Shown here piece after piece: positions 1 through 7,980 of a stretch of 52,354 nucleotides of DNA (within the stretch, counting starts at the first letter, position 1; each line of letters opens with the position of its first letter). The position numbers were made by a program, and so were the translations under genes. Location of the stretch: the NCBI GenBank assembly GCA_017540175.1, contig JAFYBN010000020.1, forward strand, positions 1-52,354, in the 5' to 3' direction. This DNA is from Clostridia bacterium (lineage in GTDB: Bacteria > Bacillota > Clostridia > Oscillospirales > CAG-272). The notes beneath the pieces were generated by a model, which did not search any database, was not told where the DNA came from, and saw nothing but the letters and a program-made list of their open reading frames with translations.

Positions 1-569
1 CAACTTCAGGAAATCAGGCCGCGATGAACTCGCTTGATTCTTAAGCTGACGCCGTGCGCTTCGCAATCGGAGCCGCTGAAGAGGATCAAGAACAACAGAT
101 TGGATGGCCAAGGGGACCCGCACAGAGGGGCTGCGGCCTGAGCTGCCCCTCCGTGCCGCCGTCCGCGTAGGACAATACAAGTCCGTAATTCTCAAACGCG
201 AAGCGTTTGTTTCCCAAAAGAACAGGCGGTTTCAGCAGACTTCCCCGTGCCGCCGCCCGCGCAGGGCAATATCTCGTCCCACAAACACGGAAGTTCGCCG
301 CGCCGAGTGCGACAGCGTCGGCACGGCAGTCGCGCTGCGCGCGAATTCCACGAGTTCGCAAAGCGAACTCGGGCGCAGCGTTTGTTTCATTAAAAAACCT
401 GCGGTTTCCACAAACTCCATCAAAAGCTTTACGCTTTCAGCAGGCTTTATCATAATCCCCCGCGCTTCGCGCAACCCTCCAAAACGCGGCTTCACCGCCC
501 CCGTCGAAAAATCCTCCTCTCTTCGGCCAAAATTTGTTCTTTTTCCCATGGAAAAATTTGAAAAATCCC
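1..569. other. Gene-free start of window with several small perfect palindromes
   Basis: I see no credible gene here: open frames on both strands lack ribosome-binding sites and have low-complexity, arginine-rich translations. The stretch does contain perfect short inverted repeats with 3-base centres, including CAAACGC-GAA-GCGTTTG at 193-209, CGAGTTCGC-AAA-GCGAACTCG at 351-371 and GCGC-TTC-GCGC near 463-473. None is followed by a T-run that would make a clean terminator. It may be decayed sequence or a small extragenic repeat cluster. Confidence 0.5.
198..410. repeat. Imperfect direct repeat of about 38 bp, two copies
   Basis: Copies at about 198-235 and 373-410 share the core AGCGTTTGTTTC, then an A-rich stretch, then GCGGTTTC. 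They lie about 175 bp apart in the same orientation. No coding role is apparent; the copies look like a diverged extragenic repeat. Confidence 0.4.
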
Positions 570-598
570 TTGCAAAAGAAGAAAAAACGTGATACAAT
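570..598 (+). promoter_or_regulatory. Promoter of rpsT
   Basis: TTGCAA at 570-575 and TACAAT at 593-598 are separated by exactly 17 bases, a SigA-type promoter. Transcription would start near 605, giving a leader of about 95 bases before rpsT. The same TTGCAA-17-TACAAT arrangement recurs upstream of the deacetylase gene at 2402-2430. Confidence 0.8.
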
Positions 599-701
599 AC
601 CATACTGTATGAATCTGTCCCCATCCGTACCCTCTCAGGCGGTGCGGGACGCCGCGGCGCGGAAAACCGACGCCGAATCCAAACTTAGAGGGAGACAAGA
701 C

Positions 702-965
702 ATGCCCAACATCAAATCCGCGAAAAAGCGCGTGAAAGTCATTTCCACGAAGACCCTGCAGAACAAGATGTTCAAGAGCCAGCTCAAGACCACCATCAAG
801 AAGTTCCGCGCCGCCGTTGAATCCGGCGACAAGGAAGCCGCGAAGGCCGCTTACGCCGCCGCGGTCAAGAAGGTCGACCAGGCTGCCGCGAAGGGAATTC
901 TTCACAAGAACAACGTCGCGCACAAAAAGAGCGAATACACCCTTCTTCTGAACAAGATGGCGTAA
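702..965 (+). CDS. rpsT: 30S ribosomal protein S20
   Basis: 87 residues, the usual length for S20. The N-terminus MPNIKSAKKRVKV is the classic S20 signature, and the rest is a Lys/Ala-rich helical protein with the expected C-terminal helix (KKSEYTLLLNKMA). S20 binds 16S rRNA in the body of the small subunit and helps its early assembly. The ATG at 702 follows a GAGGGAGA ribosome-binding site; the longer open frame upstream is not used, because the promoter lies inside it. It is transcribed alone from the promoter at 570-598 and ends at the hairpin at 1052-1086. In many bacteria S20 represses its own translation; nothing in the leader proves that here. Confidence 0.98.
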   Translation: MPNIKSAKKRVKVISTKTLQNKMFKSQLKTTIKKFRAAVESGDKEAAKAAYAAAVKKVDQAAAKGILHKNNVAHKKSEYTLLLNKMA

Positions 966-1051
966 TCGCACCCCCGGCACGGCTGCAAAAGCCGAGCCGG
1001 ACCGGTCCCCCGCCCTCATGGCTGCTGAGAGCGGACAAGGATACAAAATCA

Positions 1052-1086
1052 AGCCCCCGGACATGCTCCGTCCGAGGGCTTTTTTG
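1052..1086 (+). terminator. Intrinsic terminator of rpsT
   Basis: AGCCCCCGGAC and GTCCGAGGGCT form an 11-base stem with one mismatch around a 7-base loop, followed directly by TTTTTT. It lies 87 bases after the rpsT stop codon. Confidence 0.85.
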
Positions 1087-1299
1087 TTTGCTTTCCGGGC
1101 GCCCCGCCAGGCGCCCCGCCGGGCGGCCCGCCGCGCTCCCGCCTCGAGATACGCGTCGGAGCCGACGCTCTTCTCCGATGTCCCGGGAAGGTTCCTCTCC
1201 GGCGTCCCGGTGGGTCCGTTTTCCCATCGCGCTCACTCCTTCCGTCGTTTGTTTCCTTTTGCCGCTTTTCGATCGAACCGTGATCACGTTCCAATATAA

Positions 1300-1332
1300 A
1301 ACGAAAAATCCCCCCTTTTTGTGAAGGGGAGG
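1300..1332 (-). terminator. Possible minus-strand terminator
   Basis: Read on the minus strand, a C-rich arm and a G-rich arm (TCCCC / GGGGGA) enclose a 10-base loop and run into ATTTTTCGTTTT. It could end transcription from the gene at 1488-2117. The stem is short, so this is tentative. Confidence 0.45.
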
Positions 1333-1416
1333 AAAAAAAGTTTTCCGCGGTTTTGACGCGAAAGTACGCGGCCGGTGCGCTCCGGCGCTCAAGGACGAAC
1401 CGCGGCTCAATGGGCG

Positions 1417-1451
1417 GCGCAAAGTGCGGCGCATTGTGCCGCACCTTGCGC
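1417..1451. repeat. Long interrupted palindrome downstream of the 209-residue gene
   Basis: GCGCAA, one base, GTGCGGC, a 7-base centre, GCCGCAC, one base, TTGCGC: a 13-bp stem with one internal mismatch. It lies 37 bases beyond the minus-strand stop codon at 1488 and has no T-run. It may help terminate or stabilise that transcript. The rest of 1087-1487 shows only GC-rich sequence and no gene. Confidence 0.6.
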
Positions 1452-1487
1452 GTGCGGTCCGGCGTTCCCGTCCGATCGGCTGATCCT

Positions 1488-2117
1488 TCACAGACCGTAC
1501 TTTCCTCTCTGCATGCGCGCCTTGTTTTCCGCCATTTCCAGATAGCGGCCGTAATTCCTGTAGATATACTCCGCGGCGCGGCAGAACTCTTCCGTCTGAT
1601 CCGGGGAAAACCACGCACAGCCCTCGCCGACGTCGCCGTTCGCCGCCAGCTCGAGCAGCTCGTCCTCCAGCTCCTCCGCCACGAGCCCCATCCAGTCGCC
1701 GTCGTCGTCCTCGTCATATCCGCGGACGCATACCGCGAAGATCAGATACCTTACGTCCTCCCGTTTGATCCGAAAGGACAGGAGTTCGCTGATCGTCACT
1801 TCGACGAATTCGGAATACATATAGCCGATCAGACCCCTTCTGACGCCGTAATGCTCCGGGAGTTCTCTTTTAATTGTTTCATAGATCGGCTCGAGGTCGG
1901 GGGTTTCGGAAGCCCTCTTCCGTTCTCCGGCGGGCCTGATGAGTTCGCCGAGCAGTTTTTTCACAAACTCCTTGAGGGCGAACCGCACGTACGGCCCGCA
2001 CGGCTTCAGAAAATCTTTCGCGTCCTCGACCTCGTCCTGCTTCAGACAGGCAGGAACATAGACGTCCAGCTTTTCGGTCGCCGCCTCGAATATCTCTTTT
2101 TCCCTGAGCTGATCCAT
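1488..2117 (-). CDS. Uncharacterised acidic protein, 209 residues
   Basis: I do not recognise the family. The protein is soluble: there is no signal peptide or membrane segment. It is mostly predicted helix, with a strongly acidic stretch around residues 125-150 (DEDDDGDW, then EELEDELLEL) and a C-terminal part rich in aromatic and charged residues. The start is secure: AAGGAGG lies 7 bases before the ATG. A promoter with consensus TTGACA and TATAAT lies 51-79 bases upstream, and its -35 box falls in a 9-bp tandem repeat. It stands alone between rpsT and a divergent deacetylase gene, so context gives no clue to function. Confidence 0.75.
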   Translation of the reverse strand: MDQLREKEIFEAATEKLDVYVPACLKQDEVEDAKDFLKPCGPYVRFALKEFVKKLLGELIRPAGERKRASETPDLEPIYETIKRELPEHYGVRRGLIGYMYSEFVEVTISELLSFRIKREDVRYLIFAVCVRGYDEDDDGDWMGLVAEELEDELLELAANGDVGEGCAWFSPDQTEEFCRAAEYIYRNYGRYLEMAENKARMQRGKYGL

Positions 2118-2167
2118 GCGTCATCCTCCTTCGTCCGCACGCAAGCCGCGCTGTCCGCTGTGCTTTC

Positions 2168-2196
2168 ATTATACATCGGTCGGGGGTCTCTGTCAA
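2168..2196 (-). promoter_or_regulatory. Promoter of the 209-residue gene, -35 inside a tandem repeat
   Basis: On the minus strand, TTGACA (2191-2196) and TATAAT (2168-2173) are both perfect consensus and 17 bases apart. The -35 hexamer overlaps the first unit of the 9-bp repeat at 2192-2254, whose other units carry further TTGAC or TTGCC copies upstream. Confidence 0.85.
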
Positions 2197-2254
2197 GCGG
2201 GTCAAGCGGGTCAAGCTGGGCAAGCTGGGCAAGCTGGGCAAGCGATCAAGCGGG
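2192..2254. repeat. 9-bp tandem repeat, about seven units
   Basis: Seven units read roughly GTCAAGCGG, drifting to GGCAAGCTG in the middle. They begin at 2192, 2201, 2210, 2219, 2228, 2237 and 2246. On the minus strand the intact units contain TTGAC, so the array stacks -35-like hexamers upstream of the promoter at 2168-2196. Repeat number could vary by slippage. Confidence 0.85.
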
Positions 2255-2401
2255 AGGGGTGCGTCCTGCCGTTTTTCGGAAACGGTTTTCGAAAAAAGGT
2301 TTCTAAAAAGCGGTGATTCGGAAACCGCGGAGCGAAAGAGAGCCTTCGCGGGCTGCCCGTGCGCACGGCCGCAGTTTTTTGGCTCTTCGCTTTTGCCGCT
2401 G

Positions 2402-2430
2402 TTGCAAATCCGCGCGGCGTGTGGTACAAT
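2402..2430 (+). promoter_or_regulatory. Promoter of the deacetylase gene
   Basis: TTGCAA (2402-2407) and TACAAT (2425-2430) are 17 bases apart, with TGG directly before the -10 as in an extended -10 promoter. The start codon is about 94 bases downstream of the -10. Confidence 0.8.
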
Positions 2431-2523
2431 GGGACGAAGACGAGCGGACGAGCGCAAACCGCCCGCGGCATTTGCGGCAGGCCGAAGCGGCGCAAACCGC
2501 ACGGAAACAAAGGAGGATCCACC

Positions 2524-3240
2524 ATGTTTCAGGGCAAAATGAAAGCCGTGACCTTCAGCTATGACGACGGCGTCACGCAGGATCAGCGGCTCATCAAGAT
2601 TTTCGAAAAATACGGGCTGAAATGCACCTTCAACCTCAACTCCGGCCTGCTCGGCAAGCCGGGGTCGCTCATTCGGGAGGACGTGACCGTCGCCCACGTC
2701 AAGCCCCGCGCGTGCGAGGTCCGGGCGATCTACGACGGGCACGAGATCGCGGCGCACACGCTCACCCACCCCGCGCTCTCGGCTCTCTCCGACGCGGACG
2801 TGATCCGCGAGGTGGAAGAAGACCGTCTCGCCCTGTCCGAGATCGCGGGATACGAAGTCGTCGGCATGGCGTACCCGGGCGGGACGGGGTGCATGAACGC
2901 GCACGTCGCCGACCTGATCCGGGAAAACACCGGCATCCGGTACGCGCGGACCACGACCTCCTCGCACAGCTTCAATCCGCAGAACGATCTCATCGTCTTC
3001 AACCCGACGGTGTACCACCACGTCGAATGGGACGCGCTTTTCCGGCTCGGCGAAGAGTTTTTGAGCCTCACGCCGGACAAGCCGCAGATCTATTATATCT
3101 GGGGACACGCCTACGAATTCGACATTCACGGCGACTGGGAGCGCTTTGAGGATTTCTGCCGTATGATCGCGGGGCAGAAGGACGTCTTCTACGGCACGAA
3201 CCGGGAGGTCCTGCTCGCCCTCAACGGACGGGATCGCTGA
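2524..3240 (+). CDS. Polysaccharide deacetylase family protein (NodB-like)
   Basis: 238 residues. The NodB-type catalytic pieces are visible: TFSYDDG near residue 10 supplies the catalytic base Asp14 and metal-binding Asp15, and HTLTHP at 78-83 supplies the two metal-binding histidines. A PGG motif follows near residue 125, and an IWGHAYEF segment near 200 supplies a late histidine. Such enzymes remove acetyl groups from N- or O-acetylated sugars using a divalent metal. There is no signal peptide, so this copy is probably cytoplasmic; its substrate cannot be read from the sequence. AAAGGAGG lies 8 bases before the ATG, which excludes the longer open frame. It has its own promoter and no same-strand neighbour. 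Confidence 0.88.
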   Translation: MFQGKMKAVTFSYDDGVTQDQRLIKIFEKYGLKCTFNLNSGLLGKPGSLIREDVTVAHVKPRACEVRAIYDGHEIAAHTLTHPALSALSDADVIREVEEDRLALSEIAGYEVVGMAYPGGTGCMNAHVADLIRENTGIRYARTTTSSHSFNPQNDLIVFNPTVYHHVEWDALFRLGEEFLSLTPDKPQIYYIWGHAYEFDIHGDWERFEDFCRMIAGQKDVFYGTNREVLLALNGRDR

Positions 3241-3256
3241 GCTGCCCCCGCCCGCG

Positions 3257-4345
3257 TCAAGTTTTGCTTCCGCACTCCGGGCAGAAATTCGGCGCCGGAT
3301 CGCCGAACTTTTCTCCGCAGGCGGTGCAGTGCTTCGGAGGCTTGCGGTCCGGCTCCTCTCCGCACAGCGGGCAGACGCGCAGCGGGTTCTGCGGGGTGAG
3401 TTTGCCGATGGCTTCGCTGAGCCGGACGCCGCATTCCGTGCAGAAGTTGCCGACCGGGTGCTCGAGCGCGTGCCCGCAGGACGGACAGAACCCGCCCTTT
3501 TTCGGATCGAAATCCGCGATCTTTCCGCCGCACGACGCGCAGTGTGCCGGATAAGCTCTGCCCGGGGTCGGCGGCGCCATGCCAAAAAACGCGGTCATCG
3601 GCATGGGGGGCTCCATGACCTGCGGGCGATACATCATCGTGTTGACCGCGGGCCGCTTCGCCGCCTCCGGGACCTCGATCTTGTCGAGCATGTCGGGGCG
3701 CGCGAAGACCGACAGCGGCGTGCTCATGTCCATGACGATCATGTTCGAGGTCAGCGTGCCGTCCTCCTTCACGTCGAAGGCCGTCCAGCCGGGGAAGAGG
3801 TCGTTCGTGAGGCTCGCGGGGACGAGGCGGATGCGGTCCTTGTCATAGGTATAGCTGACCGCGTGAAACTCCGAGCCGCCGTCGGCGAAGCCGAAGCCGA
3901 AGATCCTGTTCCCGACGATGGAGACGGTATTCCTGCTGCTCTTGCCGCTCGGGCTCCATTCCGCCCACTTGCCCTGAATGCGGCCGAGCACCTCGTCGTC
4001 GCGGATGATGATGTGCGAAAACGGCCCGTTGTCTACCTTATGTAGCTTGTAGAGTTTCGTCTCCGGGGTGTAATCCCCGTACACGAGCTCGAGCGACCCG
4101 TCCTCCCACGAGAGTTCTTCGATCCGCGTGAACGACTCGCCGAGCAGATTGCGGGACAGGGTGTTGTCCGCGAGGGAGATGACGACCCGCTCCCCCCGTC
4201 CGACCGCGTCGGCGTCGTAGGAGACGGTCGTCTCAAGCATCACGCGGCGGGCGTAATCCCGCACCGTCAGCCGTTTCCCGCTGAATTCGAGGTAATAGTG
4301 GTACCCCTCTTCCCAGTATCCTTCGATTTTTTCCGATGTTTTCAT
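3257..4345 (-). CDS. Protein with beta-barrel-like N-terminus and three C-terminal zinc ribbons
   Basis: 362 residues, cytoplasmic by appearance. The first ~260 residues look like two repeats of a lipocalin-like barrel: one starts IEGYWEEGYHYYLEFSGKRL, the other IQGKWAEWSPSG. The last ~100 residues hold six CxxC pairs (CASC, CPSC, CTEC, CPLC, CTAC, CPEC), enough for three zinc ribbons. GGAGG lies 6-7 bases before the ATG. The gene follows the ion channel gene by only 31 bases on the same strand, so the two are probably co-transcribed from the promoter at 6260-6288. I infer a binding or scaffold role; no enzymatic motif is visible. Confidence 0.75.
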   Translation of the reverse strand: MKTSEKIEGYWEEGYHYYLEFSGKRLTVRDYARRVMLETTVSYDADAVGRGERVVISLADNTLSRNLLGESFTRIEELSWEDGSLELVYGDYTPETKLYKLHKVDNGPFSHIIIRDDEVLGRIQGKWAEWSPSGKSSRNTVSIVGNRIFGFGFADGGSEFHAVSYTYDKDRIRLVPASLTNDLFPGWTAFDVKEDGTLTSNMIVMDMSTPLSVFARPDMLDKIEVPEAAKRPAVNTMMYRPQVMEPPMPMTAFFGMAPPTPGRAYPAHCASCGGKIADFDPKKGGFCPSCGHALEHPVGNFCTECGVRLSEAIGKLTPQNPLRVCPLCGEEPDRKPPKHCTACGEKFGDPAPNFCPECGSKT

Positions 4346-4376
4346 GCGCTGCCTCCGGACAGTTTTTTTCTTTTGC

Positions 4377-6203
4377 TCACGACTCCGCGAGAACGATCAG
4401 GGAGTCCTTTTCCCCGAGCTCGAGTTCTTCGTTCAGCGGAGGGTTGAAAACGCTTTCACGGGTTTCGGCGTCGATGTACCCGATGACGATCATGCGCTGT
4501 TCCAGCGCGATTCTACGGATCTCGGCAGTCGTTTTTTTGCCTGCGCACATCATCTCTCCGGCTTCCATCAGATAGAGCTCGTTTCCGCGGTTGGAGATGA
4601 GCTCCCGGAACGCGTCGATCAGCTCGGGGCTTTCCGCGAGCTGGGCGAGGATCAGGGAGGACATGTTGGAGGATACGACGAAATCCGTATTGTCGTCCGT
4701 GACGACGAGGTGCTGGTTGTGCTCCTTCCGCATCTCCGCTGTAATGCTGAACGAAAGACCGCGGCGGATGCGGATGTCGCGCAGGTTGAGCAGGAGAAAG
4801 ATCGTGTCCATGTCCGCTTCGTCATCCCCCTTCTCATAGTCAGAGAGAATGACGATGTGCTCGGACTTCAGGGCGAGCCGCGTGAGGGCGTCGTCCCGCA
4901 GAAGATTGCTGTGGGAGAAATTGACGGCGAAGGGATTCTTCCGCTTCGCGATCGCCGCCGCCACCGCCTCCCGGTCGGGCTCGCGCGCCGTATTGATGGT
5001 CACCTCCGAAACATTCTCCGGAAGCTCGTACAGAACGGTGTCAAGCGATTCCAGCCCCCCGATGACGGTGACCTTTTCCGGTCTCTTCTCCGCACGGCGC
5101 TCCGGATCGACGGCAAATTCCCGCGTTTTCGCCGCTTCGACGAGCTTCGCGGTGTCGTCCTCCTCCGTGAAGACGAGGATCCGCTCCCCTTCCCCGATCA
5201 CGGTATCGCGCGGCGGGTTGATCCGGATCCCATCCCGCGTGCAGATTCCGACGGGGACGGCGCAGTCGACGCGCAGCGCCAATTCACCGAAGGTCATGCC
5301 CCCGGCCTCAAGAGGCACCGCATAGAGCTCGCACCCCTCGAAATTGAAGACCTCCCGGAACGTCTCGGAAAGCCCGCACTGCGTGCAGGAATGCGCGATG
5401 ATCTTGGCGACGACCTCGCTGGTCTGCAGGGTCGTGACGTTGTGCTTTTCGGCGATGGACGGCGGGAAACGGTACTCCGCCTTCGAGACGACCGCGCCGA
5501 CGCGGACGCTCGAGGTATCCTGACCGATGACCGCGGACACGGCGAGAAGGGCTTTCGTCGTCCGGTAATCGTCCGTCGGGCTGATGATGACCGAGCGGCA
5601 GGCGGAAAGGGCGCACCGCTCGAGCGCTTTCGGGTCGAAGATATCCACCGTCCGGCAAATGATCCGGACGTTTTTCGGTTTTTCGACGTTGTCGGCAATG
5701 TACTGCTGCATTTCTTCCTGCTCGATATCGTCCGCGACGACGATGCAGCAGGGCTCTTCGGCCGCCGCCAGAACGAGCTGCTGGAGCAGGGTGTATTCGC
5801 CCGGATAGAAGCCGAGCACGATGATGTGATCCTCTTCGACGACGGCGGACGAGCCCCGTTTGAGGCTGGTGATCTTTTCCTCGATCCCGCTCGAGATGAT
5901 GCCGATGAGGATGCTCGTGATAAAGAGCCCCGCGATCGCGGCGAGGGACATCAGGATCAGATAGACGATCCCGCCGTCTTCAAAGGAGGGCATCCACGCG
6001 TTGATGACGGTCGCCGCGCTGTCCCAGAAGGCGGCGAGAAAACCGTCCTCACCGTTTAACTGAAAGAGCACGATGACGAGCGCGATGAGGAGCACGATAA
6101 AAATCGACATGATGGCGAGCAGCCGGATCAGCCCCATGCTGCCGCCGGAGATCCGGTTGTCCAACCAATAGAGGAACCTCTTTTTGAAACCGGGTTTTTT
6201 CAT
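4377..6203 (-). CDS. CASTOR/POLLUX-type ion channel protein with RCK-like NAD-binding domains
   Basis: 608 residues. Two hydrophobic segments lie at the N-terminus (about residues 22-48 and 83-107). A Rossmann-like regulatory region follows, beginning DHIIVLGFYPGEYTLLQQLV, with further strands (CCIVVADDIEQEE, VRIICRTVDIFDP, CRSVIISPTDDY). This is the architecture of the CASTOR/POLLUX/SYM8 family, related to RCK/TrkA domains gating cation channels. A second nucleotide-binding-like half follows (KVTVIGGLESLDTVLYEL). I prefer the ATG at 6203 over 6209: GGAGG is 6 bases from the former but touches the latter. The canonical K+ selectivity signature is not obvious, so ion specificity is open. It heads an operon with the zinc-ribbon protein. 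Confidence 0.85.
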   Translation of the reverse strand: MKKPGFKKRFLYWLDNRISGGSMGLIRLLAIMSIFIVLLIALVIVLFQLNGEDGFLAAFWDSAATVINAWMPSFEDGGIVYLILMSLAAIAGLFITSILIGIISSGIEEKITSLKRGSSAVVEEDHIIVLGFYPGEYTLLQQLVLAAAEEPCCIVVADDIEQEEMQQYIADNVEKPKNVRIICRTVDIFDPKALERCALSACRSVIISPTDDYRTTKALLAVSAVIGQDTSSVRVGAVVSKAEYRFPPSIAEKHNVTTLQTSEVVAKIIAHSCTQCGLSETFREVFNFEGCELYAVPLEAGGMTFGELALRVDCAVPVGICTRDGIRINPPRDTVIGEGERILVFTEEDDTAKLVEAAKTREFAVDPERRAEKRPEKVTVIGGLESLDTVLYELPENVSEVTINTAREPDREAVAAAIAKRKNPFAVNFSHSNLLRDDALTRLALKSEHIVILSDYEKGDDEADMDTIFLLLNLRDIRIRRGLSFSITAEMRKEHNQHLVVTDDNTDFVVSSNMSSLILAQLAESPELIDAFRELISNRGNELYLMEAGEMMCAGKKTTAEIRRIALEQRMIVIGYIDAETRESVFNPPLNEELELGEKDSLIVLAES

Positions 6204-6259
6204 ATCCATCCTCCTTCGGGATTCTCATTGGCACAGGCGGGCGGCGTTCTCTGTGTATT

Positions 6260-6288
6260 ATTATACACCGCGCCAAACGGAAATACAA
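6260..6288 (-). promoter_or_regulatory. Promoter of the ion channel operon
   Basis: On the minus strand, TTGTAT (6283-6288) and TATAAT (6260-6265) are 17 bases apart, with TGTG before the -10. The start codon is about 57 bases downstream of the -10. Confidence 0.8.
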
Positions 6289-6380
6289 GACCCGGCGCGA
6301 AGATTTGCGTCGGATCGGCGCGCACGGACGCGGACCCTGTCGGGGGGAGTAGGAAAATCGGCCGAAAATCCCGAATCCCC

Positions 6381-6409
6381 TTGACGCGCGGCTTCCGGTG
6401 CGGTACAAT
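6381..6409 (+). promoter_or_regulatory. Promoter of the phosphoesterase gene
   Basis: TTGACG (6381-6386) and TACAAT (6404-6409) are separated by 17 bases. The gene starts at 6528, so the leader is about 110 bases. Confidence 0.78.
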
Positions 6410-6527
6410 GGAAGCGGCAGATCACGGCTCCGCACGGCAGGGGCCGGTTCCGGAGAGGCTGCGCTTTCGGCGGGAAAAAACGAAAGGCGGCCGATCCGAA
6501 GTTGAAAAAAAGAAGGAGCTTTGCATC

Positions 6528-7727
6528 ATGAAACAAGTCGTACTTCGCTTTATGGCGTGCAGCGATCTGCACTACCGGGACGCGGACTGCGTGGAGAAGA
6601 CCCGCTTCGAGGAGGGACTGCGTCAGCTCTATGCCTACGCCGACGCCCAGCCTTACACCGCGGTGGACGCGATCTACGTCGTGGGGGATTTCGCGACCGG
6701 GGGCACTTACGAACAGATGAAGCTGGTCAAGGAATCGCTCGAGTGCGGGGTGCGCCCGGAGACGGTCGTCAACCTGTGCATGGCGTCCCACGAATATATG
6801 GGACCGGACCGGGAGGCGGGCGCGCGGGAGCGGTTCGACGAGATCTTCGCCCAGCCCGCGGACACGCACCGGGTCATCAAGGGCTTCCATTTCATCTCCG
6901 TGACGACGACGGATGGGTGCCGGTTCCGCGAACCGCAGCTGGAGTTTGCCGCGCGGGAACTGGAGGCGGCACGGGCGGATGCGCCGGACAAGCCGATCTT
7001 TTTCTTCCAGCATCCCCATCTCTCGGACACGGTGTACGGCAGCATCGGCTGGGGCGGGGGCGAGCTCATGCCGATCCTTGTGAACTACCCCGGGATCATC
7101 GATTTCTCGGGGCATTCCCACGCGCCGATCAACGACCCACGCTCCATCCATCAGGAGCACTTCACCTCCGTGGGCACGGGGACCTTCAGCTATTTCGAGC
7201 TGGACGAGTTCGACAAGATCTACCGCACCTTCCCGCCGGAAAAAGAAAAAGCCGCCCAGATGCAGATCGTGGAGGCCTTCGACGACGGCAGCGTCGCGAT
7301 CAAGCCCTACGACGTGCTCACCGGACAGTTCTTCCATGCGGGCTGGACGGTCGAGAAGCCGTGGGAGCCGGATTCCTTCGTCTACACCCGCGAAAAGCGC
7401 ATCCGCGCGGCGAAGAAGCCGTTCTTCCGCCTCGGCGCGTTCCTCGCGGCGGAGCAGACGGCGGAGGGCTTCACGGTCGTCTTCGACCACGCGGACGGGG
7501 CGGGAGAGGACGTGAACGATTACGTGATCACGGTGCGGGACGGGGAAAACCGCGTCGCGCGGCGCTTCGTGCTCTGGTCGCCGTACTTCCTCATGGAACG
7601 GCCCGCGCGGATGACCCATACGATCCCGCCGCTCGCCCCCGGCACGTACACCGTCACGGTCCGGGCGCGGGGGTTCTGGTACAACAGCTCGGACGAGGCG
7701 CTCGAGACGACGGTCGTGTGCGGGTAA
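6528..7727 (+). CDS. Calcineurin-like metallophosphoesterase with C-terminal beta-sandwich
   Basis: 399 residues. The metallophosphoesterase motifs appear in order: SDLHY (Asp13, His15), VGDF (Asp54), ASHE in place of the usual GNHD/E near residue 86-89, FQHPHL, and SGHSHAP for the GHxH motif. These normally hold two metals that hydrolyse phosphomonoesters or diesters. The change of Asn to Ser in the third motif removes a usual metal ligand, so activity or metal use may differ. The last ~110 residues look like an Ig/Fn3-like sandwich (GTYTVTVRARGFWYNSSDE). No signal peptide is seen. GAAGGAG lies about 11 bases before the ATG. It stands alone under its own promoter. Confidence 0.85.
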   Translation: MKQVVLRFMACSDLHYRDADCVEKTRFEEGLRQLYAYADAQPYTAVDAIYVVGDFATGGTYEQMKLVKESLECGVRPETVVNLCMASHEYMGPDREAGARERFDEIFAQPADTHRVIKGFHFISVTTTDGCRFREPQLEFAARELEAARADAPDKPIFFFQHPHLSDTVYGSIGWGGGELMPILVNYPGIIDFSGHSHAPINDPRSIHQEHFTSVGTGTFSYFELDEFDKIYRTFPPEKEKAAQMQIVEAFDDGSVAIKPYDVLTGQFFHAGWTVEKPWEPDSFVYTREKRIRAAKKPFFRLGAFLAAEQTAEGFTVVFDHADGAGEDVNDYVITVRDGENRVARRFVLWSPYFLMERPARMTHTIPPLAPGTYTVTVRARGFWYNSSDEALETTVVCG

Positions 7728-7872
7728 AGAAGGAAGCTGAAGGAGACGAAACGACCCCGGCGTCACAGCGCTGTGAAAGTCCCGCCGCGCGCGTTCCACG
7801 CCCGCCCGTCCCGCGCAAAACCGATCTCCCGAAAATCCGCGCCCGCTAAAAAACAAAAAACGCCCCCGGTGC

Positions 7873-7901
7873 TTGCATTCTTCCGGGAACAGAGGTATAA
7901 T
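7873..7901 (+). promoter_or_regulatory. Promoter of a solute-binding lipoprotein
   Basis: TTGCAT (7873-7878) and perfect TATAAT (7896-7901) are 17 bases apart. The gene start is 80 bases downstream of the -10. Confidence 0.82.
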
Positions 7902-7980
7902 CGACTCAGCGGAACCGTCGCCGAATTTCCTGAATCAGTCGGATCGTCACAGAATTTCATTATCAGAAAGAACGCTTGTC

